A stretch of DNA of 54,086 nucleotides from NCBI GenBank assembly GCA_001314715.1, contig LJSV01000010.1, positions 78,927 to 133,012 on the forward strand. The letters run 5' to 3'. How positions within the stretch are numbered: position 1 is the stretch's first letter; each line of letters begins with the position of its first letter. The notes below the pieces were generated by a model. That model was given only the letters and a program-made list of their open reading frames with translations. It had not been told where the DNA came from and did not search any database. Positions 34,284-43,389 of the stretch are shown here, one piece after another. The stretch comes from Rhodobacteraceae bacterium HLUCCA12. Lineage in GTDB: Bacteria; Pseudomonadota; Alphaproteobacteria; Rhodobacterales; Rhodobacteraceae. Position numbers and translations under genes: made by a program.

Positions 34284-36077
34284 TTGCAAAAGACGGATAT
34301 CGCGGATCCGAACTATTTCCTGAAAGTGGTGGATTGTCAGTGGGCCTGTCCGGCGCATACGCCAGTGCCGGAATACATCAGGCTGATCGCCCACGGGCGA
34401 TACAGCGATGCCTACATGATCAACTGGCAATCGAACGTCTTTCCCGGAATCCTGGGCCGCACCTGCGACCGCCCCTGCGAGCCGGCGTGCCGCCGCGGCC
34501 GGGTCGAGGATGAATCGCTGACCGGCAAGCGCAAGGAACCGGTCGCGATCTGCCGGCTCAAGCGCGTCGCGGCCGACTACAAGGACGACATCACCCCCCG
34601 CCTGCCCAGGGCCCCCGCCCCCAATGGCCGCCGCATCGCCTGCGTCGGTGCGGGACCGGCCGCGCTGACGGTCGCGCGCGATCTGTCGGTTCTGGGCTAT
34701 GAGGTCACGCTGTTCGATCACAACCCAAAGGCGGGCGGGCTGATCCGCACTCAGATCCCCCGTTTCCGCCTGCCCGAGGCGGTGATCGACGAAGAGGTTG
34801 CGAACATCACCGGCATCGGGAACGTGACGATCGAAAACCGCTGGATCGACAGCCTTGCGGCACTCAGGTCCGAAGGGTGGGATGCGATTTTCGTGGGGTC
34901 CGGCGCCCCCAAGGGCCGCGATCTCGACATCCCTGGCCGCGACGAGGGCAGCGACAATATCCATGTCGGTATCGAGTGGCTCTCGTCGGTGTCGTTTGGC
35001 CATGTCAGCCGGATCGGCAAGCGGGTGTTGGTTCTGGGCGGCGGCAACACGGCCATGGATTGCTGCCGCACCGCGCGGCGGATGGGCGGCGAGGATGTGA
35101 AAGTCATTGTGCGCTCGGGCTTCGATGAGATGAAGGCCTCGCCCTGGGAAAAGGACGACGCCATCGCCGAGGACATTCCGATCATCAACTGGCATGTTCC
35201 CAAGGCTTTTGTCACCGAGGGTGGCAAGCTGGTCGGGATGACGTTCGAGATCGTGCGCGCCGAATATGATGACGATGGCCGCCGCAAGCTTGTGCCCACC
35301 GGCGAGCCCGACCCGTTCTTTCCCTGCGATGACGTTCTGGTCGCGGTGGGCCAGGAAAACGCCTTTCCCTGGGTTGAGCGCGACATCGGCCTCGACTTCG
35401 ATCCGCGCTGGAACATGCCCAGGGTAGATCCGGTGACCATGCAATCCTCGTTGCCGGACGTGTTCTTTGGCGGCGACGCGGCCTTTGGCCCCAAGAACAT
35501 CATCTGGGCGGTTGCGCATGGGCACGCGGCCGCGATCTCGATCCACAAGCATCTGCAAGGCGAGGATCCGGCGGACCGGCCAGAGCCGGGCGTGAACATC
35601 GTCAGCCAGAAGATGGGCATCCATGAATGGAGCTATGACAACGATGTCGCGCTGGATGCCCGATATTCGGTTCCGCATCTGGTGAAGGATCGTGCGCTTG
35701 GCGATCTGAATGCCGAGGTCGAACTGGGTTTTGACCCTGAACTTGCCTGGCAAGAGGCGCAGAGATGCCTCAACTGCGATGTGCAGACGGTTTTCACCGC
35801 GCCCTTGTGCATCGAGTGTGACGCCTGCGTCGATATTTGCCCGATGGACTGCATCACCTTTACCGCCGATGGCGACGAGGACGATCTGCGCGCGCGCCTG
35901 AAGGCGCCGGCGCTGAATGCCGATCAGCCCATCTATGTTGCCGACGGTCTGGAAACCGGGCGCGTCATGGCCAAGGACGAGGATGTCTGCCTGCACTGCG
36001 GGCTATGCGCCGAACGGTGCCCGACGGGCGCGTGGGACATGCGCAAGTATTTGATCGAAACGGCGCAGGCAGGGTAA
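34284..36077 (+). CDS. GltD-like FAD-dependent NAD(P) oxidoreductase with two C-terminal 4Fe-4S clusters
   Basis: A 597-residue cytosolic redox subunit. N-terminal Cys-rich helical domain of the glutamate-synthase small-subunit type (Cys18, Cys22, Cys61, Cys65, Cys69, Cys90), FAD site VGAGPAALTVARDL (121-134), NAD(P) site VLVLGGGNTAMDCC (about 250), FFGGDAAFGP near 390, and at the C-terminus two ferredoxin-like clusters, CIECDACVDICP and CLHCGLCAERCP (569-580). It would pass electrons between NAD(P)H and the KorAB partner encoded next. It starts with TTG 34284 behind a strong AGAGGAGG (34271-34278). korA follows after 3 bp. Confidence 0.9.
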   Translation: MQKTDIADPNYFLKVVDCQWACPAHTPVPEYIRLIAHGRYSDAYMINWQSNVFPGILGRTCDRPCEPACRRGRVEDESLTGKRKEPVAICRLKRVAADYKDDITPRLPRAPAPNGRRIACVGAGPAALTVARDLSVLGYEVTLFDHNPKAGGLIRTQIPRFRLPEAVIDEEVANITGIGNVTIENRWIDSLAALRSEGWDAIFVGSGAPKGRDLDIPGRDEGSDNIHVGIEWLSSVSFGHVSRIGKRVLVLGGGNTAMDCCRTARRMGGEDVKVIVRSGFDEMKASPWEKDDAIAEDIPIINWHVPKAFVTEGGKLVGMTFEIVRAEYDDDGRRKLVPTGEPDPFFPCDDVLVAVGQENAFPWVERDIGLDFDPRWNMPRVDPVTMQSSLPDVFFGGDAAFGPKNIIWAVAHGHAAAISIHKHLQGEDPADRPEPGVNIVSQKMGIHEWSYDNDVALDARYSVPHLVKDRALGDLNAEVELGFDPELAWQEAQRCLNCDVQTVFTAPLCIECDACVDICPMDCITFTADGDEDDLRARLKAPALNADQPIYVADGLETGRVMAKDEDVCLHCGLCAERCPTGAWDMRKYLIETAQAG

Positions 36078-36080
36078 GGC

Positions 36081-37925
36081 ATGGTGCAGAAACTGAGCGC
36101 GATCAACGATTTCGTCGTCAAGTTCGCCAATGTGAATGGCTCGGGCTCGGCCAGCGCGAACGAGCTGTTCGCGCGATCGATCCTGCGGATGGGTGTGCCG
36201 GTCAGCCCGCGCAACATCTTTCCGTCCAATATCCAGGGCCTACCCACCTGGTACGAGGTCCGCGTCAGCGAGGCGGGGTATCTCGGCCGCCGCGGCGGCG
36301 TCGATATCGCGGTCGCCATGAACCCCGAGACCTGGAAACAGGATGTCGCCGAGATCACGCCGGGCGGGTATCTGTTCTACGACAGCACCCGCCCCCTGCC
36401 GCCCACCGCCTTTCGCGAGGACGTCACCGCCATCGGCGTGCCGCTGACCGCGATCTGCAATGCCACCTATTCGGAACCGCGCCAGCGCCAGCTGTTCAAG
36501 AACATCATCTATGTCGGCGCCCTGTCGCATCTTCTGGGGATTGAGGCCGACGTGATCGAGGCGCTGTTTGCCCAGCAATACAAGGGCAAGGAGCCGCTGA
36601 TAGAATCAAACCGCAAAGCGCTGCATCTGGGACGCGACTGGGCGCGCGACAACCTGCCCGCCGATCTTTGCGGCCTGACGATTGCGCGGCGCAACGCCGT
36701 GGGCGATCTGATCTTTGCCGAGGGCAACGCGGCGGCGGCACTGGGCGCCGTCTATGGCGGGGCCACCGTCTGCGCCTGGTATCCGATCACCCCGTCGTCG
36801 TCGGTGGCCGAGGCCTTCGAACGCTATTGCAAGACCTTGCGCACCGACCCCGTTACCGGCGAGGCGCGGTATGCGATCATCCAATCCGAGGATGAACTTG
36901 CCTCGATCGGCATGGTGATCGGTGCGGGCTGGAACGGGGCGCGGGCCTTCACCTCGACCTCGGGGCCGGGGATCAGCCTGATGACCGAGTTCATCGGCCT
37001 GGCCTATTTTGCCGAGATCCCGGCCGTGATCATGAATATCCAGCGCGGCGGGCCGTCCACCGGGATGCCCACGCGCACCCAGCAATCGGACATGATCTCT
37101 TGCGCCTATGCGTCGAACGGCGACACCAAGCATGTGCTGCTGTTCCCCGAAGACCCGCGCGAATGCTTTGATTTCGCCGCCGATGCGCTGGATCTGGCGG
37201 ACCATCTGCAAACACCGGTTTTCCTGATGTCCGACCTCGACATCGGCATGAACAACCGGCTTTGCCGCCCCTTCGAATGGAATGACGACCGCCGCTTTGA
37301 CCGGGGAAAGGTCATGAGCGCCGATGAGCTTGAGGCCGGCATGGCCTTTGGCCGATACCTCGATACCGATGGCGACGGCATCCCCTGGCGCACCCTGCCA
37401 GGCACGCATCCGTCCAGGGGGGCCTATTTTACGCGCGGCACGACCAAGAACGCCTATGCGAGATACTCGGAAGAGGGCGCGGACTACGTCGAGAACATGG
37501 AACGCCTGCAACGCAAGTTCGACACCGCGAAAGCGCTGGTGCCGCAGCCGGTATTTCGTCCGGCTGACACGCCCGCCAGCCTGGGCGCGCTTTACTTCGG
37601 CTCGACCGCGCCCGCGATGGACGAGGCGCTGGACCGTCTTGCCACCGATGGCCAGCCGATCGACGCGCTGCGCCTGCGGGCCTTTCCCTTTCCGGACTCG
37701 GTGCGCGCCTTCATCGAGGCGCATGAGCAGGTCTTTGTCGTCGAACAGAACCGCGACGGCCAGATGCGCAGCCTTCTGGTCAATGAACTGGGGGTAGACC
37801 CGGCACGGTTGGTGCCGGTGCTGCATTACGACGGAACGCCGATCACCGCCCGGTTCATCCGCGATGCCATTCGCGATCACCTGTCGCACGATGCTGTTGC
37901 GCCGCTCGAAAGGGCCGTATCATGA
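36081..37925 (+). CDS. korA: 2-oxoacid:acceptor oxidoreductase, fused gamma-alpha subunit
   Basis: A 614-residue subunit of a thiamine-diphosphate and Fe-S 2-oxoacid oxidoreductase. Residues about 10-190 form the gamma domain (NVNGSGSASANELFARSILR near the start), and 200-614 the alpha/pyrimidine-binding part with AWYPITPSSSVAEAFE (about 230-245), SEDELASIG and TSTSGPGISLMTEFIG. This gamma-alpha fusion is as in the oxygen-tolerant KorAB of mycobacteria. It overlaps korB by 4 bp. The substrate may be 2-oxoglutarate, but sequence alone does not exclude another 2-oxoacid. Confidence 0.9.
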   Translation: MVQKLSAINDFVVKFANVNGSGSASANELFARSILRMGVPVSPRNIFPSNIQGLPTWYEVRVSEAGYLGRRGGVDIAVAMNPETWKQDVAEITPGGYLFYDSTRPLPPTAFREDVTAIGVPLTAICNATYSEPRQRQLFKNIIYVGALSHLLGIEADVIEALFAQQYKGKEPLIESNRKALHLGRDWARDNLPADLCGLTIARRNAVGDLIFAEGNAAAALGAVYGGATVCAWYPITPSSSVAEAFERYCKTLRTDPVTGEARYAIIQSEDELASIGMVIGAGWNGARAFTSTSGPGISLMTEFIGLAYFAEIPAVIMNIQRGGPSTGMPTRTQQSDMISCAYASNGDTKHVLLFPEDPRECFDFAADALDLADHLQTPVFLMSDLDIGMNNRLCRPFEWNDDRRFDRGKVMSADELEAGMAFGRYLDTDGDGIPWRTLPGTHPSRGAYFTRGTTKNAYARYSEEGADYVENMERLQRKFDTAKALVPQPVFRPADTPASLGALYFGSTAPAMDEALDRLATDGQPIDALRLRAFPFPDSVRAFIEAHEQVFVVEQNRDGQMRSLLVNELGVDPARLVPVLHYDGTPITARFIRDAIRDHLSHDAVAPLERAVS

Positions 37926-38977
37926 CCTATATCGCAAAGCCCAAGCTGCATCACCCCTCGCTGCCGCGCAACGACGTGGGCTTCACCCGCCGCGACTATG
38001 AGGGAGCGGTGTCCACCCTGTGCGCCGGCTGCGGACATGACTCGATCTCGGCGGCGATCGTGCAGGCCTGTTTCGACCTGTCGATCGAACCGCATCGCGT
38101 GGCGAAGCTGTCGGGGATCGGCTGTTCATCCAAGACACCGACCTATTTCCTGGGCGCAAGCCACGGGTTCAACACTGTGCACGGGCGCATGCCATCGGTG
38201 CTGACAGGGGCCTATCTGGCCAACCGCGACCTGATCTATATGGGCGTATCGGGTGACGGCGACAGCGCATCGATCGGGCTGGGGCAATTCGCGCATATCA
38301 TGCGGCGCGGCGTGAACATGACCTATATCGTCATGAACAACGGCGTCTACGGGCTGACCAAGGGCCAGTTCTCGGCCACCGCCGACAAGGGGTCCAAGGC
38401 CAAGAAGGGCGCGGTCAACACCGATTCCGGCATCGACCTTGCGTCGATGGCGATCTTGATGGGTGCCAGTTTCGTGGCGCGGTCGTTCTCGGGCGACAAG
38501 GAACAGCTTGTTCCGCTGATCAAGGCCGCGATCAGCCACCCCGGCCCGGCGATCCTGGATGTCATCTCGCCCTGCGTGGCCTTCAACAACCACGCCGGAT
38601 CGACGCGCAGCTATGACTATGTGCGCGAACACAATGCCACGCTGAACCGGCTCGACGTGATCACCGGTGCCGCGCCCATGAGTGCCGACTATGCCCCCGG
38701 CAGCAGCGTCGTGATCGAGCAGCCCAACGGCGAACGGCTTGAGCTGCACAAGGCCGCAGCCAATTACGACCCATCGGACAAGGGCGCGGCGCTGTCCTAT
38801 ATCCAGTCGCGCGAAGAGGCCGGCATGGTGGCAACCGGTCTTCTGTATTACGATCCGGCGCGGCGCGATCTTCACGGTCGGCTGAACACCACGGCGACGC
38901 CGTTGAATCGGTTGGACGAAAAGACCCTTTGTCCCGGCACCGGGGCACTGAGCGCGATCAATGACGGGCTGCGATAG
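37922..38977 (+). CDS. korB: 2-oxoacid:acceptor oxidoreductase, beta (TPP-binding) subunit
   Basis: A 351-residue subunit that binds thiamine diphosphate and a 4Fe-4S cluster. Cluster cysteines are in TLCAGCGHDS (Cys34, Cys37), GIGCSS (Cys68) and ISPCVAF; the TPP motif is GDGDSASIGLGQ (111-122) through MNNGVYGLT. Length and residues are normal for KorB. It is the last gene of the operon; tRNA-Lys follows 82 bp later. Confidence 0.92.
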   Translation: MTYIAKPKLHHPSLPRNDVGFTRRDYEGAVSTLCAGCGHDSISAAIVQACFDLSIEPHRVAKLSGIGCSSKTPTYFLGASHGFNTVHGRMPSVLTGAYLANRDLIYMGVSGDGDSASIGLGQFAHIMRRGVNMTYIVMNNGVYGLTKGQFSATADKGSKAKKGAVNTDSGIDLASMAILMGASFVARSFSGDKEQLVPLIKAAISHPGPAILDVISPCVAFNNHAGSTRSYDYVREHNATLNRLDVITGAAPMSADYAPGSSVVIEQPNGERLELHKAAANYDPSDKGAALSYIQSREEAGMVATGLLYYDPARRDLHGRLNTTATPLNRLDEKTLCPGTGALSAINDGLR

Positions 38978-39018
38978 CAGCCGGTGGCAATGGCTAGGGG
39001 AAACTTCGTTTTTCGCCC

Positions 39019-39047
39019 TTGACCCGGACGGCAGTTCTTTCTAGTTA
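39019..39047 (+). promoter_or_regulatory. Promoter of tRNA-Lys
   Basis: TTGACC at 39019-39024, 17 bp, then TAGTTA at 39042-39047, within CTAGTTAG. It stands 12 bp before the tRNA 5' end. The sequence is strongly similar to that before the CAT tRNA at 52602-52629 (TTGACG...CTAGCAC), supporting both. Confidence 0.55.
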
Positions 39048-39059
39048 GCCTCGCATTGT

Positions 39060-39134
39060 GGGCCCGTAGCTCAGCGGTAGAGCAACTGACTTTTAATCAG
39101 TGGGTCGAAGGTTCGATCCCTTCCGGGCTCACCA
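39060..39134 (+). tRNA. tRNA-Lys (TTT)
   Basis: A 75-nt cloverleaf with encoded CCA. Acceptor stem GGGCCCG/CGGGCTC, anticodon arm ACTGA-CTTTTAA-TCAGT, giving anticodon TTT. A promoter precedes and a strong terminator follows. Confidence 0.97.
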
Positions 39135-39139
39135 TATAC

Positions 39140-39180
39140 AATAACGGCCGGGGCGCTGTCGCCCCGGCCGTTATTATTTT
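39140..39180 (+). terminator. Strong rho-independent terminator after tRNA-Lys
   Basis: A perfect 16-bp stem, arms 39140-39155 and 39160-39175, with a CTGT loop (39156-39159), begins AATAACGGCC and ends GGCCGTTATT and is followed by ATTTTCTT. It starts 6 bp after the tRNA CCA. Confidence 0.85.
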
Positions 39181-39300
39181 CTTAACTTTTTTGGTGCGCT
39201 GCGCCCTGCGCTGGCAACTTTGGGCTTGATTTTCGTCATTCCCTGCGCCGTTCTTGTGTGATGTGTGGGCTGCCCGGCGGGCGGCGCGTTCACGAATTCG

Positions 39301-39329
39301 TTGAAAAACGTGAAAAAGGGCGTTAACCT
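39301..39329 (+). promoter_or_regulatory. Possible promoter of the subtilase gene
   Basis: TTGAAA (39301-39306), 17 bp, TAACCT (39324-39329), 64 bp before the start codon. The rest of the 258-bp gap 39135-39392 has only the tRNA terminator and no gene. Confidence 0.35.
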
Positions 39330-39392
39330 TTTTGTCGAGCGACCCAGTTCAGCCTTGTTCCGCTTCTCTCGCTGCCATTCGGAGTAAAAAGT

Positions 39393-42300
39393 ATGCGTAG
39401 ACCGTTCACCAGCCGCCTGCGCGGCGCGCTGGGGGTTGCCGTGTTGGCACTTGCCACCGGCCTCTCCACCCCTTCCTTTGCACAGGATCTGCTGTCCAGC
39501 ACCGCCATGGCGCGGATGCCCGATGCCAGCGCCATCACATCGGCGCTTGAGGAAAGCGAGAATGGCCGCGTTTCGGTCATTGTTGAATTCGAGGCCCCCG
39601 ACCTGGCGGGGCTTGCAGCGCAAAGCGCGTCCAGCACGGCGGAAACGGCTGCCGAGGCTGACGCGGCCCTGACGGCGGCCGTGCACAGTGCCCAGAATTC
39701 GATCCTGGGCCGGGTCATGGATCAGGACGATGCCGAGGGGCTGAACGCCGCTTTGTCCGACCGCTCGATCGGGCTGGTGCGAATGAACTTCACGCCGATG
39801 TTCGCGATCAGCGCGGATGCGTCAATGCTGGAAAGCCTGGCAGCCGATCCTGACGTGGTGCGCATTCATCACAACGGTGCAGATGAGCCGTATCTGCGCA
39901 GCAGCCTGCCTGTGATCGGCATGCCTGACGCCTATGACGCCGGTGCGACCGGCGAGGACTGGCGCGTCGCCGTGCTGGACACCGGCGGTCGGCGCTCGCA
40001 TGAATTTCTCAATCGGCAGATCGTTTCGGCGGCGTGTTACAGCAATTCCGGCGGTGCGGGCGGCATGACAAGCCTATGCCCCGGCGGCGTGCCATCGTCG
40101 ATAAATATTGACTCGGCAAACGACTGCGATCGTGGAACCATCTTTGGTTGCGGTCACGGCACACATGTTGCCGGCACCGCAGCCGGGTTCAACCTGAACC
40201 CGAACGGGGTGAACCCCGATTTTGGTGTCGCACGCGATGCCCGCATCATCTCGATCAACGTCTTCACCCAGTTCCCGCGTTCGCAGTGCGGGTCGATTCC
40301 GTCGCAATATACCGGCGGCTGCGTCCTTGCCTATACCTCGGACCAGATCTCGGGCCTCGAACGCGTTTATGCGCTTCGCAACTCCATGGACATCGCTGCG
40401 GTCAACATGAGCCTGGGCGGCGGTGTGCATTTCTCACACTGTGATACCGATAGCCGCAAATCCATCATCGACCAGTTGCGTTCGGCCGGGATCGCCACGG
40501 TGATTGCCGCTGGCAACAATGGCGCAACCTATATCGGCGCACCTGCCTGCATTTCCTCATCCGTTTCCGTCGCCAGTTCGACGAACAGCGATATTCGCAG
40601 CTCATTCTCGAACTGGAATTCGCTGCTGGATGTCGTGGCACCCGGCTCGGACATCAATGCGTCTATCGTGAACGGCACCAGCAACAATTCCTATGCACTG
40701 CTCAGCGGCACCTCGATGGCCACGCCGCATGTCACCGGAGCATTCGCCGCGCTGCGCTCGGCAGTTCCATCGGCAAGTGTCAGCGACATCGAAGAGGCGC
40801 TTGAGGCCACGGGCACGCCCATCTCCTCTGGCAGCGTGTCATTGCCCCGGATCAACGTCGATCTGGCATTGGCCCGGTTGCGCGGCGGCGGCGGGCTCAA
40901 CCCGACAACGAGTGCGGTGACCGGCCCGGCCACGTCGACCGAGGGCACATCGGTGACATTCACTGCCACCGTTTCCGCCACGGCGGGCGGCACGCCTTCG
41001 GGCACCGTGACCTTCCGCAACAACGGCACGGCCATGGGCACGCGCACGCTGTCCTCGGGCACCGCCAGCTTCAGCACCGCGTCGCTTCCGGTGGGCACCA
41101 ACCAGATCAGCGTGGTCTATAGCGGGTCGGCCACGCATGCCGCGTCCACATCGCCGAACTTTGCGCATACGGTGACGGGAACGAACGGTGCGCATCCGGT
41201 CAATGACGATTTCGCGGATCGCTCCCCGATGTCAGGGCCGGGTCGTTACACGGGTTCGAATGTCGGGGCGACAAACGAGACCGGCGAGCCGACTCACGCA
41301 GGTAGAACGAGCGCCGACAACAGTGTCTGGTGGCGCTACACGCCTTCCTCCAGTGGCGAGGTCACGATCGACACGGACGGCAGCGATTTCGACACGGTCC
41401 TGGCGGTCTACACCGGGTCTGCCGTGAACGCCCTGTCGGAAGTTGCTTCGAACGATGACGCAATCGGTTTGCAATCAAGGGTCGTGTTCAACGCAACCGC
41501 CGGCACCAGCTATGCAATTGCTGTTGCCGGTTATGGCGGCGCCGATGGGGACATCGTCCTCAACGTTGTCGGCGGTGGCGGCGGTGGCGGGCCGACGCCA
41601 ACCACCACGTCACTGAGCGGGCCAAGCTCGTCGGTGTTCGGCCAGTCGGTCACGTTCAACACGACCGTGTCGGCCGATTCCGGAATACCGGCGGGCAGTG
41701 TCACGTTCCGCCGTGGCACCACCACGCTCGGCAGCGCCAGCCTGTCGGCGGGCGCCACCGACTTGACGACATCTTCGCTGCCGGTCGGCAGCCACCAGAT
41801 CACGGCCGAATACAACGGCTCGGCCACGCATGCGGGCTCGACCTCGTCGCCACGTTCGCACACGGTGTCGCAAGCCGATGTTACCGTCTGGCTCTGGTCC
41901 GACAGGCACGACGACACCTATCGTCCCGGCGAAAGGGCCGAGCTGACCGCGCGCGTCAATGTCGACTCGCCCGGTGGCGGCACTCCCACGGGCACCGTGC
42001 GGTTCACCGCCAATGGCAACACGCTGGGCAGCGCCAGCCTGAGCGGGGCCACGGCAACCCTGTCGACCGAGCTGCCATTGGGCACCAACACCGTCGTGGC
42101 CGAGTATCAGGGCACAACGGGGTATCGCGCGGGTGATTCGTCGCCGCTGACCGTGATTGTCAGCGCCGGTCTGGGCGATGAGGTGATCGTCAACCAGCGC
42201 ACCGCGCTGATCCAGCAGCGTCCGGCGATCTCGCCGCTGCGCAGATCGGCAGTCGTGGTGTTCGAGGATCAGCACGTCAACAATGGCCCCTTCGGCGTCA

Positions 42301-43313
42301 CCGCGCAGCGCGTCAACTGGCGCGGCGACCGAAACGGCTCACCGATCACGGTGGCGCGCCCGGCCGAGGGCACGGGCTATCCGGCTGTTGCCGAACTGGT
42401 GCAGAACGCCTGGGTCGTTGTCTGGCAGGCGCAGGGGCGTGGCGGAAGACCCGACATCTTCATGCGCCGCTTCCGCGTCAATGGCCGCGCGATGGATCGC
42501 CAGCCCCGCACGGTCAACGACTCGGGCCGGGGCCAGCAGACAGTGCCGCGGGTCGCAGCACTTGAAGACGGCGGCTATGTCGTGGTCTGGCAATCCAGCC
42601 GTGCCGACGGCAACGGCGAAGGGATCGTCATGCGCATTTTCGAAGCCTCCGGCAATCCGCGCACGGGCGATATCGTTGTCAACGAGACGACCCAGGGCGA
42701 CCAGGTGGGTCCGGATGTGACGGTGCAGGAAGGTGGCGACATCGTCGTGACCTGGGCCGGCCCGACCAACCGGGGCAATGGCGCGTTCTCGCGGCGGGTC
42801 GATGCGCAAGGCAACATGGTCGACGGCGAAACCGTGGTCGGGCAGGCCGGCCGCGCCAGCGTGCCGCATGTGCGCACCGCGGCGCTGGACAACGGCAACT
42901 TTGCCGTGGCCTTCGAGGCCAGCGACCGGCTGCGCCGCGATGGCCCCTACAGCGTCGTCGTGCAGCGCAATCGCCGGCTCGGCGGCCCCTGGGGCGATCC
43001 TGAGCGGATGGAACGCCTGCGCTCGGGCGACCAGTTGCTGCCAGCCATCAGCGGACTGCGTCGCATGAGTCTGGTCACGGTCTGGAATGCGCCCGACGGC
43101 AACCAGGGCGGCATCTGGGGGCAGACGATCGGGCGTGACGGCGACCCCATCGGCGCGCCCGAGATGATCAACACCACCACCCAGGGCGATCAGCGCCAAC
43201 CCGCGGTCGGAACGGTCGGGGACACGCGCCACTTCTTCGTGGTCTGGACAACGCCCGACTCGGGCACGTCGGACAACACGAATATCGCCTTGCGCCGGTT
43301 CATGGGCCCCTGA
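39393..43313 (+). CDS. Large secreted S8 subtilisin-like serine peptidase with Ig-like and propeller-like domains
   Basis: A 1306-residue exported protease. Signal peptide 1-30 (cleavage after SFA), a prodomain to about 165, and an S8 catalytic domain (about 170-495) with Asp196 (VAVLDTGG), His255 (GHGTHVAG), oxyanion Asn375 (AAGNNG) and Ser441 (SGTSMATPH): the triad is complete. Then an Ig-like domain (about 506-595), a PPC-like beta domain (about 600-726), a Gly-rich hinge, two more Ig-like repeats (about 735-826 and 828-925), and a C-terminal set of about 60-residue repeats of the VVVWQ type (about 930-1306), probably a beta-propeller. No RTX or autotransporter domain is seen. Monocistronic; GGAG lies 8 bp before ATG. 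Confidence 0.92.
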   Translation: MRRPFTSRLRGALGVAVLALATGLSTPSFAQDLLSSTAMARMPDASAITSALEESENGRVSVIVEFEAPDLAGLAAQSASSTAETAAEADAALTAAVHSAQNSILGRVMDQDDAEGLNAALSDRSIGLVRMNFTPMFAISADASMLESLAADPDVVRIHHNGADEPYLRSSLPVIGMPDAYDAGATGEDWRVAVLDTGGRRSHEFLNRQIVSAACYSNSGGAGGMTSLCPGGVPSSINIDSANDCDRGTIFGCGHGTHVAGTAAGFNLNPNGVNPDFGVARDARIISINVFTQFPRSQCGSIPSQYTGGCVLAYTSDQISGLERVYALRNSMDIAAVNMSLGGGVHFSHCDTDSRKSIIDQLRSAGIATVIAAGNNGATYIGAPACISSSVSVASSTNSDIRSSFSNWNSLLDVVAPGSDINASIVNGTSNNSYALLSGTSMATPHVTGAFAALRSAVPSASVSDIEEALEATGTPISSGSVSLPRINVDLALARLRGGGGLNPTTSAVTGPATSTEGTSVTFTATVSATAGGTPSGTVTFRNNGTAMGTRTLSSGTASFSTASLPVGTNQISVVYSGSATHAASTSPNFAHTVTGTNGAHPVNDDFADRSPMSGPGRYTGSNVGATNETGEPTHAGRTSADNSVWWRYTPSSSGEVTIDTDGSDFDTVLAVYTGSAVNALSEVASNDDAIGLQSRVVFNATAGTSYAIAVAGYGGADGDIVLNVVGGGGGGGPTPTTTSLSGPSSSVFGQSVTFNTTVSADSGIPAGSVTFRRGTTTLGSASLSAGATDLTTSSLPVGSHQITAEYNGSATHAGSTSSPRSHTVSQADVTVWLWSDRHDDTYRPGERAELTARVNVDSPGGGTPTGTVRFTANGNTLGSASLSGATATLSTELPLGTNTVVAEYQGTTGYRAGDSSPLTVIVSAGLGDEVIVNQRTALIQQRPAISPLRRSAVVVFEDQHVNNGPFGVTAQRVNWRGDRNGSPITVARPAEGTGYPAVAELVQNAWVVVWQAQGRGGRPDIFMRRFRVNGRAMDRQPRTVNDSGRGQQTVPRVAALEDGGYVVVWQSSRADGNGEGIVMRIFEASGNPRTGDIVVNETTQGDQVGPDVTVQEGGDIVVTWAGPTNRGNGAFSRRVDAQGNMVDGETVVGQAGRASVPHVRTAALDNGNFAVAFEASDRLRRDGPYSVVVQRNRRLGGPWGDPERMERLRSGDQLLPAISGLRRMSLVTVWNAPDGNQGGIWGQTIGRDGDPIGAPEMINTTTQGDQRQPAVGTVGDTRHFFVVWTTPDSGTSDNTNIALRRFMGP

Positions 43314-43338
43314 CGCAACACGGCCGATTGTCAAGCAA

Positions 43339-43369
43339 GCGCCGCCGCGGAACCCCTCCGCGGCGGCGC
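43339..43369. terminator. Bidirectional hairpin between the subtilase and the cox operon
   Basis: A perfect 13-bp GC-rich stem: GCGCCGCCGCGGA (43339-43351), ACCCC loop, TCCGCGGCGGCGC (43357-43369). It lies between the convergent subtilase and coxG genes, 26 bp after the first stop and 21 bp from the second. No long U-tract on either strand. Confidence 0.5.
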
Positions 43370-43389
43370 ATCCCGTTCGGGGCCGGCTA

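Noticed and set aside
40904-42170. Tandem DNA repeat or CRISPR-like array in the subtilase gene
   Set aside because: The similarity is at protein level between Ig-like domains; DNA copies differ too much and there are no spacer-repeat units.
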